The notes under the pieces were generated by a model. That model was not told the origin of the DNA, did not search any database, and was given only the letters and a program-made list of their open reading frames with translations. From an uncultured Duncaniella sp. (GTDB lineage Bacteria > Bacteroidota > Bacteroidia > Bacteroidales > Muribaculaceae), in NCBI GenBank assembly GCA_910586665.1, contig CAJUIX010000005.1, positions 62,001 to 126,000 of the forward strand: DNA of 64,000 bases. Direction: 5' to 3'. Position numbers and translations under genes: made by a program. This document shows positions 34,224 through 42,565 of this stretch, in pieces. Numbering within the stretch: the first letter of the stretch is position 1; the number at the start of each line of letters is the position of its first letter.

Positions 34224-35090
34224 ATGATAAAGAAAATCCTTACTTTAGCTATCGCAGGCCTCGCCGCCGCCACTGCCGGCGCTCAGAAAATCGAGGTCAA
34301 GGAGCCGGCCATACTGGAAGTGCTCTTCACAAAATATGCCGACCACGACACGCTCAACCACCTCTCCAAAAATCCTCCGGCCGAAATGGGGCTGCGCATC
34401 GGCAAGAGCTGCGCGATGTTCTATCCCGTGAAAAAACTTTTCCAGGATTCACTGATGCACTACAACAAGGACCTCTTCTTCGAGCTCGACCGCCGGCGCT
34501 GGGAGGAGGAGAAGAAGACGGGGGTCTGGAACCCTATCGGCGGGCGCGAATGGGAATATATCTACAAAAACATGCCCGAGGGGAAGTGGACGGTCACAAA
34601 CTACTTTGACATGGAAGGACACATCTACGAGGAGCCTATCGAGGTGCCGCAGTGGGAGCTGCTCGACTCCGTGAAGACCGTCATCGGCTACGAGTGCCAG
34701 CTCGCGCAGACCGACTTCCGCGGGCGCCGCTGGCTGGCCTGGTTCACGACCGAAATCCCTATAGGCGAAGGCCCGTGGAAGCTCTCGGGGCTTCCGGGAC
34801 TAATCCTGGAGGCATACGACAGCGCCGGCCACTACCGCTTCGAGGCCACAGGGATGCTGAAGAACAATGCCAACGTGGGCTTCTTCATATTCCGCGACAA
34901 CTTCCCCACCACGCGCGACGCCTATCTCAAAGCGCGCTACAACTGTATGCCCCGCCCCGGCAAGCAATCGCTCGGCGACAGGATAAAGGCTATGGGCATA
35001 GTCAAGAACACCAAGGCCGAAAAGCCGACCGACGAGAAGAAGAAAATCTATCCCCACTATGATTTCGAGGAGACGAACTATCCCCACTAA
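34224..35090 (+). CDS. GLPGLI family protein, paralogue 2
   Basis: 288 residues with signal peptide (MIKKILTLAIAGLAAATAGAQ). The closest relative of paralogue 1: both open the mature chain with an (I/R)VEVKEPA-like segment, share ECQLAQTDFRGRRWLAWF exactly, and end in YDFEETNYPH or close to it. The GLPGLI motif is canonical (GPWKLSGLPGLILEAYDS). A Lys/Glu-rich insert (KNTKAEKPTDEKKK) precedes the tail. Likely periplasmic or surface-exposed; role unknown, expected to work with the receptor at 36106. Paralogue 3 follows after 20 nt. Confidence 0.9.
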   Translation: MIKKILTLAIAGLAAATAGAQKIEVKEPAILEVLFTKYADHDTLNHLSKNPPAEMGLRIGKSCAMFYPVKKLFQDSLMHYNKDLFFELDRRRWEEEKKTGVWNPIGGREWEYIYKNMPEGKWTVTNYFDMEGHIYEEPIEVPQWELLDSVKTVIGYECQLAQTDFRGRRWLAWFTTEIPIGEGPWKLSGLPGLILEAYDSAGHYRFEATGMLKNNANVGFFIFRDNFPTTRDAYLKARYNCMPRPGKQSLGDRIKAMGIVKNTKAEKPTDEKKKIYPHYDFEETNYPH

Positions 35091-35110
35091 TACCCGGCCA
35101 AGCACCCACC

Positions 35111-35989
35111 ATGTTACACAGAATCATCATCACGACGCTCCTGCTAATGCTCGCAGCCGCGGGAAGCGTGTCGGCCAAGAAGAAAACCCCTCCGAGGGCC
35201 GACATCAAGGTCACATACAACTATCATAAAGAGACAATTACGGACGACGGCGTCATATCAACCCGCGACTACCCCTACACCCTGCTTGCCAACGGGACGC
35301 AGTCGAAGTTCTACAACGTCCACAACGAATACATGGACTCGCTCGAGTCGACTCCCTCCGGGCGCAGAATCTCACACCAGATATGGAACGAGGCGGTGCA
35401 GAAATATAGAGAGACCGGCGACAGGTCGCATATCCCCTTCCGACGCGACGACATGTATATCTTCAAATCCTCGGCTGACTCAACAGTCACCGTCTATGAC
35501 CGCGCCGGACTCAGCGAGATGGGCTACTACGTCGAGCCGCTCGCCGAGATGAGGTGGGAAATCGCCGACTCGGCCAGGACGGTGCTCGGCTACGAGTGCG
35601 TCATGGCCACCACCAACTACCACGGACGGAGCTGGACGGCCTGGTTCACCACAGAAATCCCATTGCAGGACGGACCGTGGAAGCTATGCGGCCTCCCGGG
35701 GCTGATTCTCGCTGCCGAGGAGTCGGACGGACAGCATACTTTCACTGCCGTGGGTATCGAGAAGTGCGACATGCCTATGTATCCTATCTATAATAAGAAG
35801 ACTTACGAGAAAATGAAGCGCACCGACATACTGAAGGCATACCGCGCCTTCCGCGACAACGGCCGCTCAATCACCCAGACCATCCTCCGCAGCGCGCCGA
35901 GCGGCGATATGGGCAATTTCACCCTTCCCCCGGCACATAAAAACGAGAATTTCAAGAAATTTGACTTTCTTGAGACCGATTATCACTGA
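35111..35989 (+). CDS. GLPGLI family protein, paralogue 3
   Basis: 292 residues, signal peptide MLHRIIITTLLLMLAAAGSVSA. It belongs with paralogue 4 in a second subgroup: both have an N-terminal (D)I(K/E)V(T/S)Y(N/D)YH strand, then LLAN and SKFYN followed by (Y/V)DSLESTP, and read GYECVMATxxYxGRxWTAWF. The motif is GPWKLCGLPGLILAAEES and the C-terminus is KKFDFLETDYH. Twenty nt after paralogue 2, so cotranscribed. Confidence 0.9.
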   Translation: MLHRIIITTLLLMLAAAGSVSAKKKTPPRADIKVTYNYHKETITDDGVISTRDYPYTLLANGTQSKFYNVHNEYMDSLESTPSGRRISHQIWNEAVQKYRETGDRSHIPFRRDDMYIFKSSADSTVTVYDRAGLSEMGYYVEPLAEMRWEIADSARTVLGYECVMATTNYHGRSWTAWFTTEIPLQDGPWKLCGLPGLILAAEESDGQHTFTAVGIEKCDMPMYPIYNKKTYEKMKRTDILKAYRAFRDNGRSITQTILRSAPSGDMGNFTLPPAHKNENFKKFDFLETDYH

Positions 35990-36007
35990 TATTGTCCACT
36001 TTTGGGT

Positions 36008-36039
36008 ATTGCGGTGAAAAAACAGGGGCAGTACCTTTG
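36008..36039 (+). promoter_or_regulatory. Promoter of the receptor/GLPGLI-4 unit
   Basis: ATTG (36008-36011), 20 nt, TACCTTTG (36032-36039) then C. The predicted leader of about 62 nt contains the heptamer array at 36064-36091. Confidence 0.7.
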
Positions 36040-36063
36040 CAACACCGCATCCATACAATCCTC

Positions 36064-36091
36064 TATACTCTATACTTTTAACTCTATACTC
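36064..36091 (+). repeat. Four heptamers in the leader of the receptor gene
   Basis: TATACTC, TATACTT, TTAACTC and TATACTC in register, ending 14 nt before the ATG at 36106, in the same orientation relative to the gene as at 34196-34223 and 21187-21304. Confidence 0.85.
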
Positions 36092-36105
36092 ATAAACAAA
36101 CGACC

Positions 36106-38712
36106 ATGTTACGGCACTGGATTATAATATTGCTGATGTCAGTTGCGGCACTCGGAGCCGTGGCGCAGACCACCGTGAGCGGCAAGGTGGTGGAGAAAGA
36201 GACAGGTGAGGCCGTCGAGGGCGCATCGGTAGTGCTCAGGGACGCCAACGGCAAGATACGCAAGTTTGCCACCTCGGGCGACGGCGGCAAGTTCTCAATC
36301 ACCGCCCCCGTGGCCGAAGGGTGGACGGCGGAAGTGTCGATGATCAGCTTCGCCAAGCAGAAAGTGGCGCTCGACGGGGCCAAATATCCCCTCACTGTAG
36401 CCCTCGAGCCGGCCGCCTTCCAGCTCAAAGAGGTGGCAGTCAAGGCAGAGCGCATCCGCGAGCAGGGGGACACCATCACCTACAGCGTCGGGAGCTTCGC
36501 CCAAAAGCAGGACCGCTCGATAGGCGACGTGCTCAAGCGCATGCCCGGCATCGACGTGGCCAAAAGCGGCAAAATCCAGTATCAGGGCGAGGACATCAAC
36601 AAATTCTACATCGAAGGCTCCGACCTCCTCGGGGGCAGGTACGGCATAGCCACCAACGGCATCAACCACGAGGACGTCGGCTCGGTGGAGGTCATGGAGA
36701 ACCACCAGCCTATGCAGGTGCTCTCGGGGCTCGCCTTCTCCGAGAAGGCTGCCATCAACCTGAAGCTTAAAAACAGGTCGAAGGCCACATGGACCTTCCA
36801 CGGCGACGCCGGCGCCGGGGTCAGCGCGCAGCCGGAGGGCTTAGCCTGGGACGGCGAGCTGTTCGCAATGGCCATAATGTCCTCGTTTCAGAACATCACA
36901 ACCCTAAAAACCAACAACATCGGCGAAAACCTCGCCGCGCAGGCCAATGACTTCTTCTCAGGCTTGCGCAATACGGACCTCAGCAGCTACATCGGCATCT
37001 CGCTCCCCGGAGTCCCGTCGCTCAGCTCGAAACGCACGCTTTTCAACCGCTCGGCCCTCCTTTCGACCAACAATCTGTGGAAACTCCGCCGCGGCGAGTT
37101 CAAATTCAATATCGACTACTCCTTCAACCGCGTCGTGGCCGACGCTGCCAACGTCACCACCTACTTTCTCAACAGCGGCAACCGCGTCATCACCGAGAAC
37201 CGCCACGGTGTGGACCGCGCCCACGGCTTGTCGGGAAAATTCATCTATGAGCTGAACCAGAAGACCGTCTATATCGAAAACACCCTGAAGACCGACATCC
37301 GCTGGGACGACATCAGCCTCTCGACCGGGGGCACTCTCCCCAACCGCCAGTCGGCCTATCTGCCTGACTACTACGTCGCCAACAAGCTCAAGGCTATCAA
37401 GCGCTTCAACCGAGGCAGCAAGACCCACCTCATCACCTTCAACAGCCACAACGAGTGGGAGTCGCTACCGCAGACCCTCCGCGTGAGCCTCGACGGGAGC
37501 ACGACGAGGCAGCATGTCAGCGACCACGCCTTTTACACCGACGAGAATGTCTCCTACGCCTTCTCGGTCAAGGGTGTGACCATAGGTCTCGAGGGCGGTG
37601 TGAAGGCCTATCTGCGGTCGATGGACTCGCAGCTCCCCGACATGCCCGAGGAGCTCCCCGGAATCACCGACAATGTGGTCAGCACCAACTATGTGACCCT
37701 CTATGCCAAGCCCTCGCTCGAATACTGGGTCAACCGCGTCAACATCCGCCTCGGGCTACCCGTCAGCGTGGCACGCTACAGCTTCGACAAGGCCATAGCC
37801 GACCGCTCGGAGGCCTATTTCTCCCCCTCGCTCAGCTTCAACTGGAAGCCGACAAACCGCCTCTCGGCCACCCTGGGCGGCGGACTCGGACGCTCGCCGA
37901 TGAACCTCAACCTCATACACCCGGGCTACATCATGACCAACTACCGCACGCTCAACGCTGGTGTCGACGACTTCTACAACTCCTCGTCGCAGCGCCTCTC
38001 GGCCAACTTCAGCTACCGCCACACGCGCCGTGGCTTCTTCGGCAGCGCGAGGGTGATGCAGTCGTGGCACCACACCCCCTACACGATGGCGCAGCAGCTT
38101 TTCGGCGACTATGTGGTCTACTCCTACACCGACGCCAAAAATGACAGCAAGAGCTTCATGTCAATGGCCAACTTCGGCAAGACGCTCGACTTCATGCGCG
38201 GCAGCTGCAACGTAAACGGCTCATTCTCACGCAGCGAGTCGCAGCTCGTGACCCTCGGCGACGGTGCCGGAGGGAGCGCGGTGCGCCGTGTGTCGACCGG
38301 CTGGAGCGTAGGGGCGAAAATCGGGGGCAATCCCGTCCGCTGGCTCAGCTTCGACTATTCATTCAACCATTCCGCCAACCGTCTCGGCATGAACAGTGTC
38401 AACGCCTCCTGGCTCGGCTCGACGAGCCACAGGCTCGACATCATCCTCCTGCCCCACGACAAGTGGCAGTGGCGCATCGGGGGCGACTACTACCGCAACG
38501 AGATCACCCAGGGGAACTACAAGGACGTGACCATGCTCGACACCCGCCTGACTTTCACGCCGGGCAAGCGCATAGAGCTGATGCTCGACCTCAACAATAT
38601 CCTCAACCGCCGAACTTACAACTACACGACTTACTCCGAGCTAAGCTCCTTCGAGTCGCAGCGCCAACTCCGTGGCCGCGAACTCCTCCTGACCCTGTCG
38701 GTGAAGAAATAA
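36106..38712 (+). CDS. TonB-receptor-like outer membrane protein of the GLPGLI cluster
   Basis: 868 residues, signal peptide MLRHWIIILLMSVAALGAVAQ. A carboxypeptidase-regulatory-like beta-sandwich follows (TTVSGKVVEKETGEAVEGAS), then a plug-like domain (DVLKRMPGIDVAKSGKIQY, INKFYIEGSDLL, VGSVEVMENHQPM) and a large barrel ending LRGRELLLTLSVKK. It resembles the OM-barrel receptors repeatedly found beside GLPGLI genes. No SusD lipoprotein is present, so it is not a standard glycan importer. It sits between paralogues 3 and 4 and has its own promoter. Cargo or direction of transport is unknown. Confidence 0.85.
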   Translation: MLRHWIIILLMSVAALGAVAQTTVSGKVVEKETGEAVEGASVVLRDANGKIRKFATSGDGGKFSITAPVAEGWTAEVSMISFAKQKVALDGAKYPLTVALEPAAFQLKEVAVKAERIREQGDTITYSVGSFAQKQDRSIGDVLKRMPGIDVAKSGKIQYQGEDINKFYIEGSDLLGGRYGIATNGINHEDVGSVEVMENHQPMQVLSGLAFSEKAAINLKLKNRSKATWTFHGDAGAGVSAQPEGLAWDGELFAMAIMSSFQNITTLKTNNIGENLAAQANDFFSGLRNTDLSSYIGISLPGVPSLSSKRTLFNRSALLSTNNLWKLRRGEFKFNIDYSFNRVVADAANVTTYFLNSGNRVITENRHGVDRAHGLSGKFIYELNQKTVYIENTLKTDIRWDDISLSTGGTLPNRQSAYLPDYYVANKLKAIKRFNRGSKTHLITFNSHNEWESLPQTLRVSLDGSTTRQHVSDHAFYTDENVSYAFSVKGVTIGLEGGVKAYLRSMDSQLPDMPEELPGITDNVVSTNYVTLYAKPSLEYWVNRVNIRLGLPVSVARYSFDKAIADRSEAYFSPSLSFNWKPTNRLSATLGGGLGRSPMNLNLIHPGYIMTNYRTLNAGVDDFYNSSSQRLSANFSYRHTRRGFFGSARVMQSWHHTPYTMAQQLFGDYVVYSYTDAKNDSKSFMSMANFGKTLDFMRGSCNVNGSFSRSESQLVTLGDGAGGSAVRRVSTGWSVGAKIGGNPVRWLSFDYSFNHSANRLGMNSVNASWLGSTSHRLDIILLPHDKWQWRIGGDYYRNEITQGNYKDVTMLDTRLTFTPGKRIELMLDLNNILNRRTYNYTTYSELSSFESQRQLRGRELLLTLSVKK

Positions 38713-38756
38713 GCCAACACAAAAGCATACATTCAACAGATTAAATATATAGTTAA

Positions 38757-39572
38757 ATGAAACGCATATTAGGATTATTTATGGCACTGTCAGTGGCTGC
38801 CGGGATGGCCGCGCAGGAAAAGTCGGACATCGAGGTCAGCTATGACTACCACCACTTCCACCGCACCGGCCGTGAGCAGAACCACCAGATGATACTGCTT
38901 GCCAACGCGAAAGAGTCGAAATTCTACAACCCCGTTTCTCACTATGTCGACTCCCTGGAATCAACTCCCGAAGGGAAAGAAATCTACAAGCAGATGCAAC
39001 TCTCGGCCTTCACTTCCGGCAAAATGGGGAGCATACCAAAGAAGTCGGTGTTTCTTGTCGTGGTCAAGGACGCTGAAAATAAAGAGCAGACCGTATATGA
39101 CGGTGTACTCGGCTTCGGGGCGTACACATATACCGAACCTTTGGAGGCCCAGCAGTGGCAGATTGGCGACTCGACCAAAACCGTCATGGGCTATGAGTGC
39201 GTCATGGCTACCTGCGACTACCGCGGACGTCACTGGACGGCATGGTTCGCGCCCGAAATCCCGCTGTCAAACGGGCCGTGGAAGCTCGGCGGACTCCCGG
39301 GACTGATTCTCGAGGCGGCGGAGTCGGAGGGTCAGCACTCATTCACTGCCGACGGCATCTCTCAGTCGGGCAGGACGATAGATCCCGTCATCGGCAGCGA
39401 GAACTATGAGAAAGTCTCACGCATCGACATGCTGAAGACACTCCGAAAGTTTGAGGAGGACCCGATTGGCTCACTGAGCACGGCGTGGGGCAAGAGTATA
39501 AAGGTGGTCGGGGGCGTGGAGATTGACAAAAAACTCGACTTCCTCGAGACTGACTACAAAAAAAAGCGTTAA
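38757..39572 (+). CDS. GLPGLI family protein, paralogue 4
   Basis: 271 residues, signal peptide MKRILGLFMALSVAAGMAAQ. Core GYECVMATCDYRGRHWTAWF and GPWKLGGLPGLILEAAES, closing with LDFLETDYKKKR, which keeps the shared D-F-x-E-x-(D/N)-Y tail. It starts 44 nt after the receptor stop with no terminator or promoter between, so it should be cotranscribed with the receptor. Confidence 0.9.
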   Translation: MKRILGLFMALSVAAGMAAQEKSDIEVSYDYHHFHRTGREQNHQMILLANAKESKFYNPVSHYVDSLESTPEGKEIYKQMQLSAFTSGKMGSIPKKSVFLVVVKDAENKEQTVYDGVLGFGAYTYTEPLEAQQWQIGDSTKTVMGYECVMATCDYRGRHWTAWFAPEIPLSNGPWKLGGLPGLILEAAESEGQHSFTADGISQSGRTIDPVIGSENYEKVSRIDMLKTLRKFEEDPIGSLSTAWGKSIKVVGGVEIDKKLDFLETDYKKKR

Positions 39573-39674
39573 ACAACCACTGTCGAGGGCGCAAATTTTG
39601 CCTTATCGCACCCTATCTGTCGATTATTTTCGTAATTTTGTCGGGAAGAATCACTCTCCAATACCTCTGACAAT

Positions 39675-40532
39675 ATGAAAAAACTCCTCATTATTATGCT
39701 TATAGCCCTGGTGCAGGGCGTGGCGACGGCGAGCGCGCAGAGCGAGGCTCCCGATTCAATCGCCGCGGGTGTGAATATGGCCGACAGCCTCCGCAATTCG
39801 GGCGTCGTGCCCCCGGCCGGGGGACTCGGAGGTGAACTTCTGACCGATACGGCCTCACAGCAGGACTATGCTTCCGCCACTCCCCTTCCCTCCCCCTATC
39901 TCGGCGGCATCCCAGAATCGCTGCGCCCCTTCCGATTCTCCGTTCCGACCGACGGACGCATCTTCCTCTGGAACCGGGGCGGAATCTTCGGCTCGGCCGG
40001 CAGCACGTCCATGCCGGGACTTATGGGAATCGAACAGGGGTCAATCAACCTCGTGCAGCAGTTCGGGCGGCTCACCATAAGCGCACATGCCGACGCTGTC
40101 AAGTATGGCTATTACGGCGGCTTGCAGACATCATTCGGCTACGGCGGCTCGCTCTCCTATCAGTTCAGCGACCGCCTGAGCATGACAATCTTCGGAAACT
40201 ACTACACCCCCATCAACCGCTTTGCCATGACCCCGGCCATGCACGGCTACACCTCCATCACCTCCTTCGGCGGCTATGTAGACTACGGATTTTCGGACCA
40301 CTGGGGAGTCAAGGTAGGCGGCCAGGCCTACAAGTCGGCCATGACCAACCGAATCGAGGCCCAGCCGATAGTAATGCCCTACTACCGATTCGCCAACGGA
40401 CTCGAAATAGGGGCTGACGTCGGCGGTATGATCTACAATATTATCAAGAGCAAGCACGACCGCCGCCACAACGCCAACCCGACAATCGCCCCGCCCAAAT
40501 TCGGACCGCCCCCGGTCGCGCCCCACAGATAA
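39675..40532 (+). CDS. Uncharacterised exported barrel-like protein
   Basis: 285 residues with signal peptide (MKKLLIIMLIALVQGVATASAQ). A low-complexity Ala/Ser/Gly-rich linker of about 90 residues is followed by alternating strands typical of a small outer membrane barrel (LTISAHADAVKYGYYGGLQTS, LSYQFSDRLSMTIFGNYYT, GYVDYGFSDHWGVKVGGQAY). The C-terminus is unusual for a barrel: basic and Pro-rich (IIKSKHDRRHNANP to the end) rather than ending in an aromatic. A -7-like TAATTTTG lies at 39633-39640. Function unknown; it may belong to the GLPGLI cluster, which ends here. Confidence 0.7.
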   Translation: MKKLLIIMLIALVQGVATASAQSEAPDSIAAGVNMADSLRNSGVVPPAGGLGGELLTDTASQQDYASATPLPSPYLGGIPESLRPFRFSVPTDGRIFLWNRGGIFGSAGSTSMPGLMGIEQGSINLVQQFGRLTISAHADAVKYGYYGGLQTSFGYGGSLSYQFSDRLSMTIFGNYYTPINRFAMTPAMHGYTSITSFGGYVDYGFSDHWGVKVGGQAYKSAMTNRIEAQPIVMPYYRFANGLEIGADVGGMIYNIIKSKHDRRHNANPTIAPPKFGPPPVAPHR

Positions 40533-40546
40533 ACGCACCTCCAAAT

Positions 40547-40650
40547 TGTACGGACGCGGCGTGCCGCGTATGCCTTATTGAATACATATCACAATCATAT
40601 ATAGGCTGTGGTATTTTCATTTGGCATACGCTGCACGCCGCGTCCGTACA
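40547..40650. repeat. Copy C of the short inverted-repeat element, intact
   Basis: 104 bp with 28-bp terminal inverted repeats (40547-40574 and 40623-40650) differing at one position, ends TGTACGGACGCGGCGTGC. The interior is AT-rich and noncoding. Best-preserved of three copies (A 29524-29602, B 34095-34189), so the family consensus can be taken from it. Either a MITE-like non-autonomous element or a REP/BIME-like sequence. Confidence 0.88.
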
Positions 40651-40698
40651 GCCCGACAACAGCCAATCGAAAAATTTTTATAATTTTTTTGACAAAAA

Positions 40699-40730
40699 TT
40701 TGGATAATTCAAAAAGTGCGCATACCTTTG
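40699..40730 (+). promoter_or_regulatory. Full-consensus promoter of the TraB/ABC/GntR operon
   Basis: TTTG (40699-40702), 20 nt, TACCTTTG (40723-40730) then C, no mismatch. The leader is about 98 nt. Confidence 0.82.
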
Positions 40731-40759
40731 CTATGTGTTAGTCATGTACAACACCTCAA

Positions 40760-40795
40760 CAGTGCATCAGAAATCACAGACAGTGCATCGGAAAT
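40760..40795 (+). promoter_or_regulatory. Pair of 15-bp direct repeats in the traB leader
   Basis: CAGTGCATCAGAAAT and CAGTGCATCGGAAAT, one mismatch, 21-bp period (two helical turns), 30-65 bp downstream of the -7 box. A candidate binding site for the GntR regulator encoded at the end of the operon, although GntR sites are more often inverted repeats. Confidence 0.5.
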
Positions 40796-40832
40796 AAAAA
40801 AGAATTACAACATAATCACATTTTTATAGACA

Positions 40833-41717
40833 ATGAAAAAAATTCTCCTTTCGCTCCTCGCTGTTGCCGTCGCAACACTCGGATGCAACGCACAACTCCT
40901 TTGGGAAATCTCAGGCAAAGGTCTTGAAAAGCCCTCATATCTCTTCGGCACCCACCATGTGGCTCCCGTCAGCGTGCTCGACAGCGTTCCCGGCTTTGCC
41001 AAGGCACTCGCGAGCGTCGACAAGGTGTATGGCGAGATGAACATGAGCCAGGAAAACACACCGCAGAAGCAGCAGGTGATGCTCGGATTCGCAATGGCTC
41101 CGAAGGACAGCACCCTCACCGCGGTACTCGCCCCCGCGCAGCTCGACTCGCTCGACAAGGTGCTCAAAAGCTACATGGGCCCGATGGCCGCCGTCAACCA
41201 GTTTGCCCCGATGAAGCCGGCCATGCTCAACGTGGTCCTCGCAATGGTGCAGAGCCAGAAGGTGTTCCCCACTTTTGACCCGACAAAGCAACTCGACACC
41301 GAAATCCAGACCCGCGGCGCGGCTGCCGGAAAGGAAATTGGCGGATTCGAGACTATGGAGGACCAGTGTCAGGCAATCTTCGGCAACTCGATTATCTCGC
41401 AGGCCAACGAGCTTATGGACCTGGTGCGCAACGATGACAAGGTGGCCGACACAGCCCTCAAAATGGCCCAGGCCTACCTCGCCGGCGACCTCAACACCAT
41501 GCTCTCAATCATGGAGGAACCGACTATGGGCGGAAGCGACGAATGGGCCGAGCGCATGATCAACAAGCGCAACGCCAACTGGGTGCGCGTCATGGCCGCA
41601 CTGCTACCGACCGCCTCGGTGCTCATCGCTGTCGGCGCCGGTCACCTCCCCGGCGAGAAGGGCCTCATCAATATGCTCCGTAACGAGGGCTACACTGTCA
41701 AAGCCGTTGAAAAATGA
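40833..41717 (+). CDS. TraB/GumN family protein
   Basis: 294 residues with signal peptide (MKKILLSLLAVAVATLGCNAQ). The family hallmarks are LLWEISGKGLEKPSYLFGTHH near the N-terminus and VLIAVGAGHLPGEKGLINMLRNEGYTV at the C-terminus, with conserved GTHH and GAGHLPG. TraB/GumN/Tiki-type proteins are thought to be metal-dependent proteases (GTHH and Glu residues); bacterial roles are poorly defined. The stop overlaps the ABC ATPase start (ATGA), so the protein is co-produced with the transporter. Confidence 0.9.
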   Translation: MKKILLSLLAVAVATLGCNAQLLWEISGKGLEKPSYLFGTHHVAPVSVLDSVPGFAKALASVDKVYGEMNMSQENTPQKQQVMLGFAMAPKDSTLTAVLAPAQLDSLDKVLKSYMGPMAAVNQFAPMKPAMLNVVLAMVQSQKVFPTFDPTKQLDTEIQTRGAAAGKEIGGFETMEDQCQAIFGNSIISQANELMDLVRNDDKVADTALKMAQAYLAGDLNTMLSIMEEPTMGGSDEWAERMINKRNANWVRVMAALLPTASVLIAVGAGHLPGEKGLINMLRNEGYTVKAVEK

Positions 41718-42565
41718 TAGAACTAAATAATCTAACATACTGCTATCGCCGTGGCTTCGTCGCAATCGACGACGTCACGGCGACAGTCGCACCCGGCATC
41801 CACCTGCTGCTCGGCGAGAACGGTGCCGGCAAGACCACGCTGCTGCGACTGATGGCCGGACTGCTCATCCCGACCTCTGGAAACTGCATAGTCGACGGAA
41901 AGGACATGCGTCTGCGCGAACCGTCGACGAAGAAATCTGTGTTCATGCTCCCCGACACGACGGAAATCCCGACCAAGAGCATACGCGAGTTTGCCGCGCT
42001 CCACAGCCGCTTCTATCCGACCTTCTCCCGGGAGGTGTTTGAAGAAAATCTGCGCGAGTTCGAGCTGACGGGCGATGAAAACTTCCTCCAGCTCTCGCTC
42101 GGCCTGCGTCACAAGACGCTCTTAGCCTATGCCGTGGCGCTCTGCGTCGACGTGCTCCTGCTCGACGAGCCGGCCAACGGGCTTGACATCACTTCCAAGA
42201 AGGCGCTGCGCCACATACTGGCACGCGCGACCTCGCCCGAACAGACGGTCATAATCTCGACCCATACCGTCTCGGACCTGCGCGAGCTTTACGACGGAGT
42301 GATTGTACTCTCGCGCGGCCGGCTGCTGCTGTCGAAGCAGTCATGGGAAATCTCCGAGCGCATCAGCTGCGTCAGCTCCCCTATCCCGCCCTACAACAGC
42401 ATATTCATGGAGCAAGGCCCGGGAGTGTTCCACTCAATCGTGACCAACGAGAGCGGTGAGCCGACCGACCTCAACTACGGGCTGCTCTACTCGGCACTCA
42501 TGTCAAACGCGCGAGAGCGCCTGCTCGACACAATCAACAATCCCAAACAAGAGAGAGAATCATGA
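41714..42565 (+). CDS. ABC transporter ATP-binding protein
   Basis: 283 residues. All NBD motifs are visible: Walker A GENGAGKTT, a signature in the form LSLGLRHK, Walker B DVLLLDEPANGLD and the switch His in ISTHTVSD. It belongs with the YtrB/EcsA-type exporters that pair with a GntR/YtrA regulator. Overlaps traB by 4 nt upstream and the permease by 4 nt downstream. Confidence 0.94.
   Translation: MIELNNLTYCYRRGFVAIDDVTATVAPGIHLLLGENGAGKTTLLRLMAGLLIPTSGNCIVDGKDMRLREPSTKKSVFMLPDTTEIPTKSIREFAALHSRFYPTFSREVFEENLREFELTGDENFLQLSLGLRHKTLLAYAVALCVDVLLLDEPANGLDITSKKALRHILARATSPEQTVIISTHTVSDLRELYDGVIVLSRGRLLLSKQSWEISERISCVSSPIPPYNSIFMEQGPGVFHSIVTNESGEPTDLNYGLLYSALMSNARERLLDTINNPKQERES

Larger units (their letters stand above)
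40533..40832. other. 300-bp gap: inverted-repeat element, promoter and leader
   Basis: No gene. It contains copy C of the inverted-repeat element (40547-40650), a full promoter (40699-40730) and a leader with two 15-bp direct repeats (40760-40795). Confidence 0.85.
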
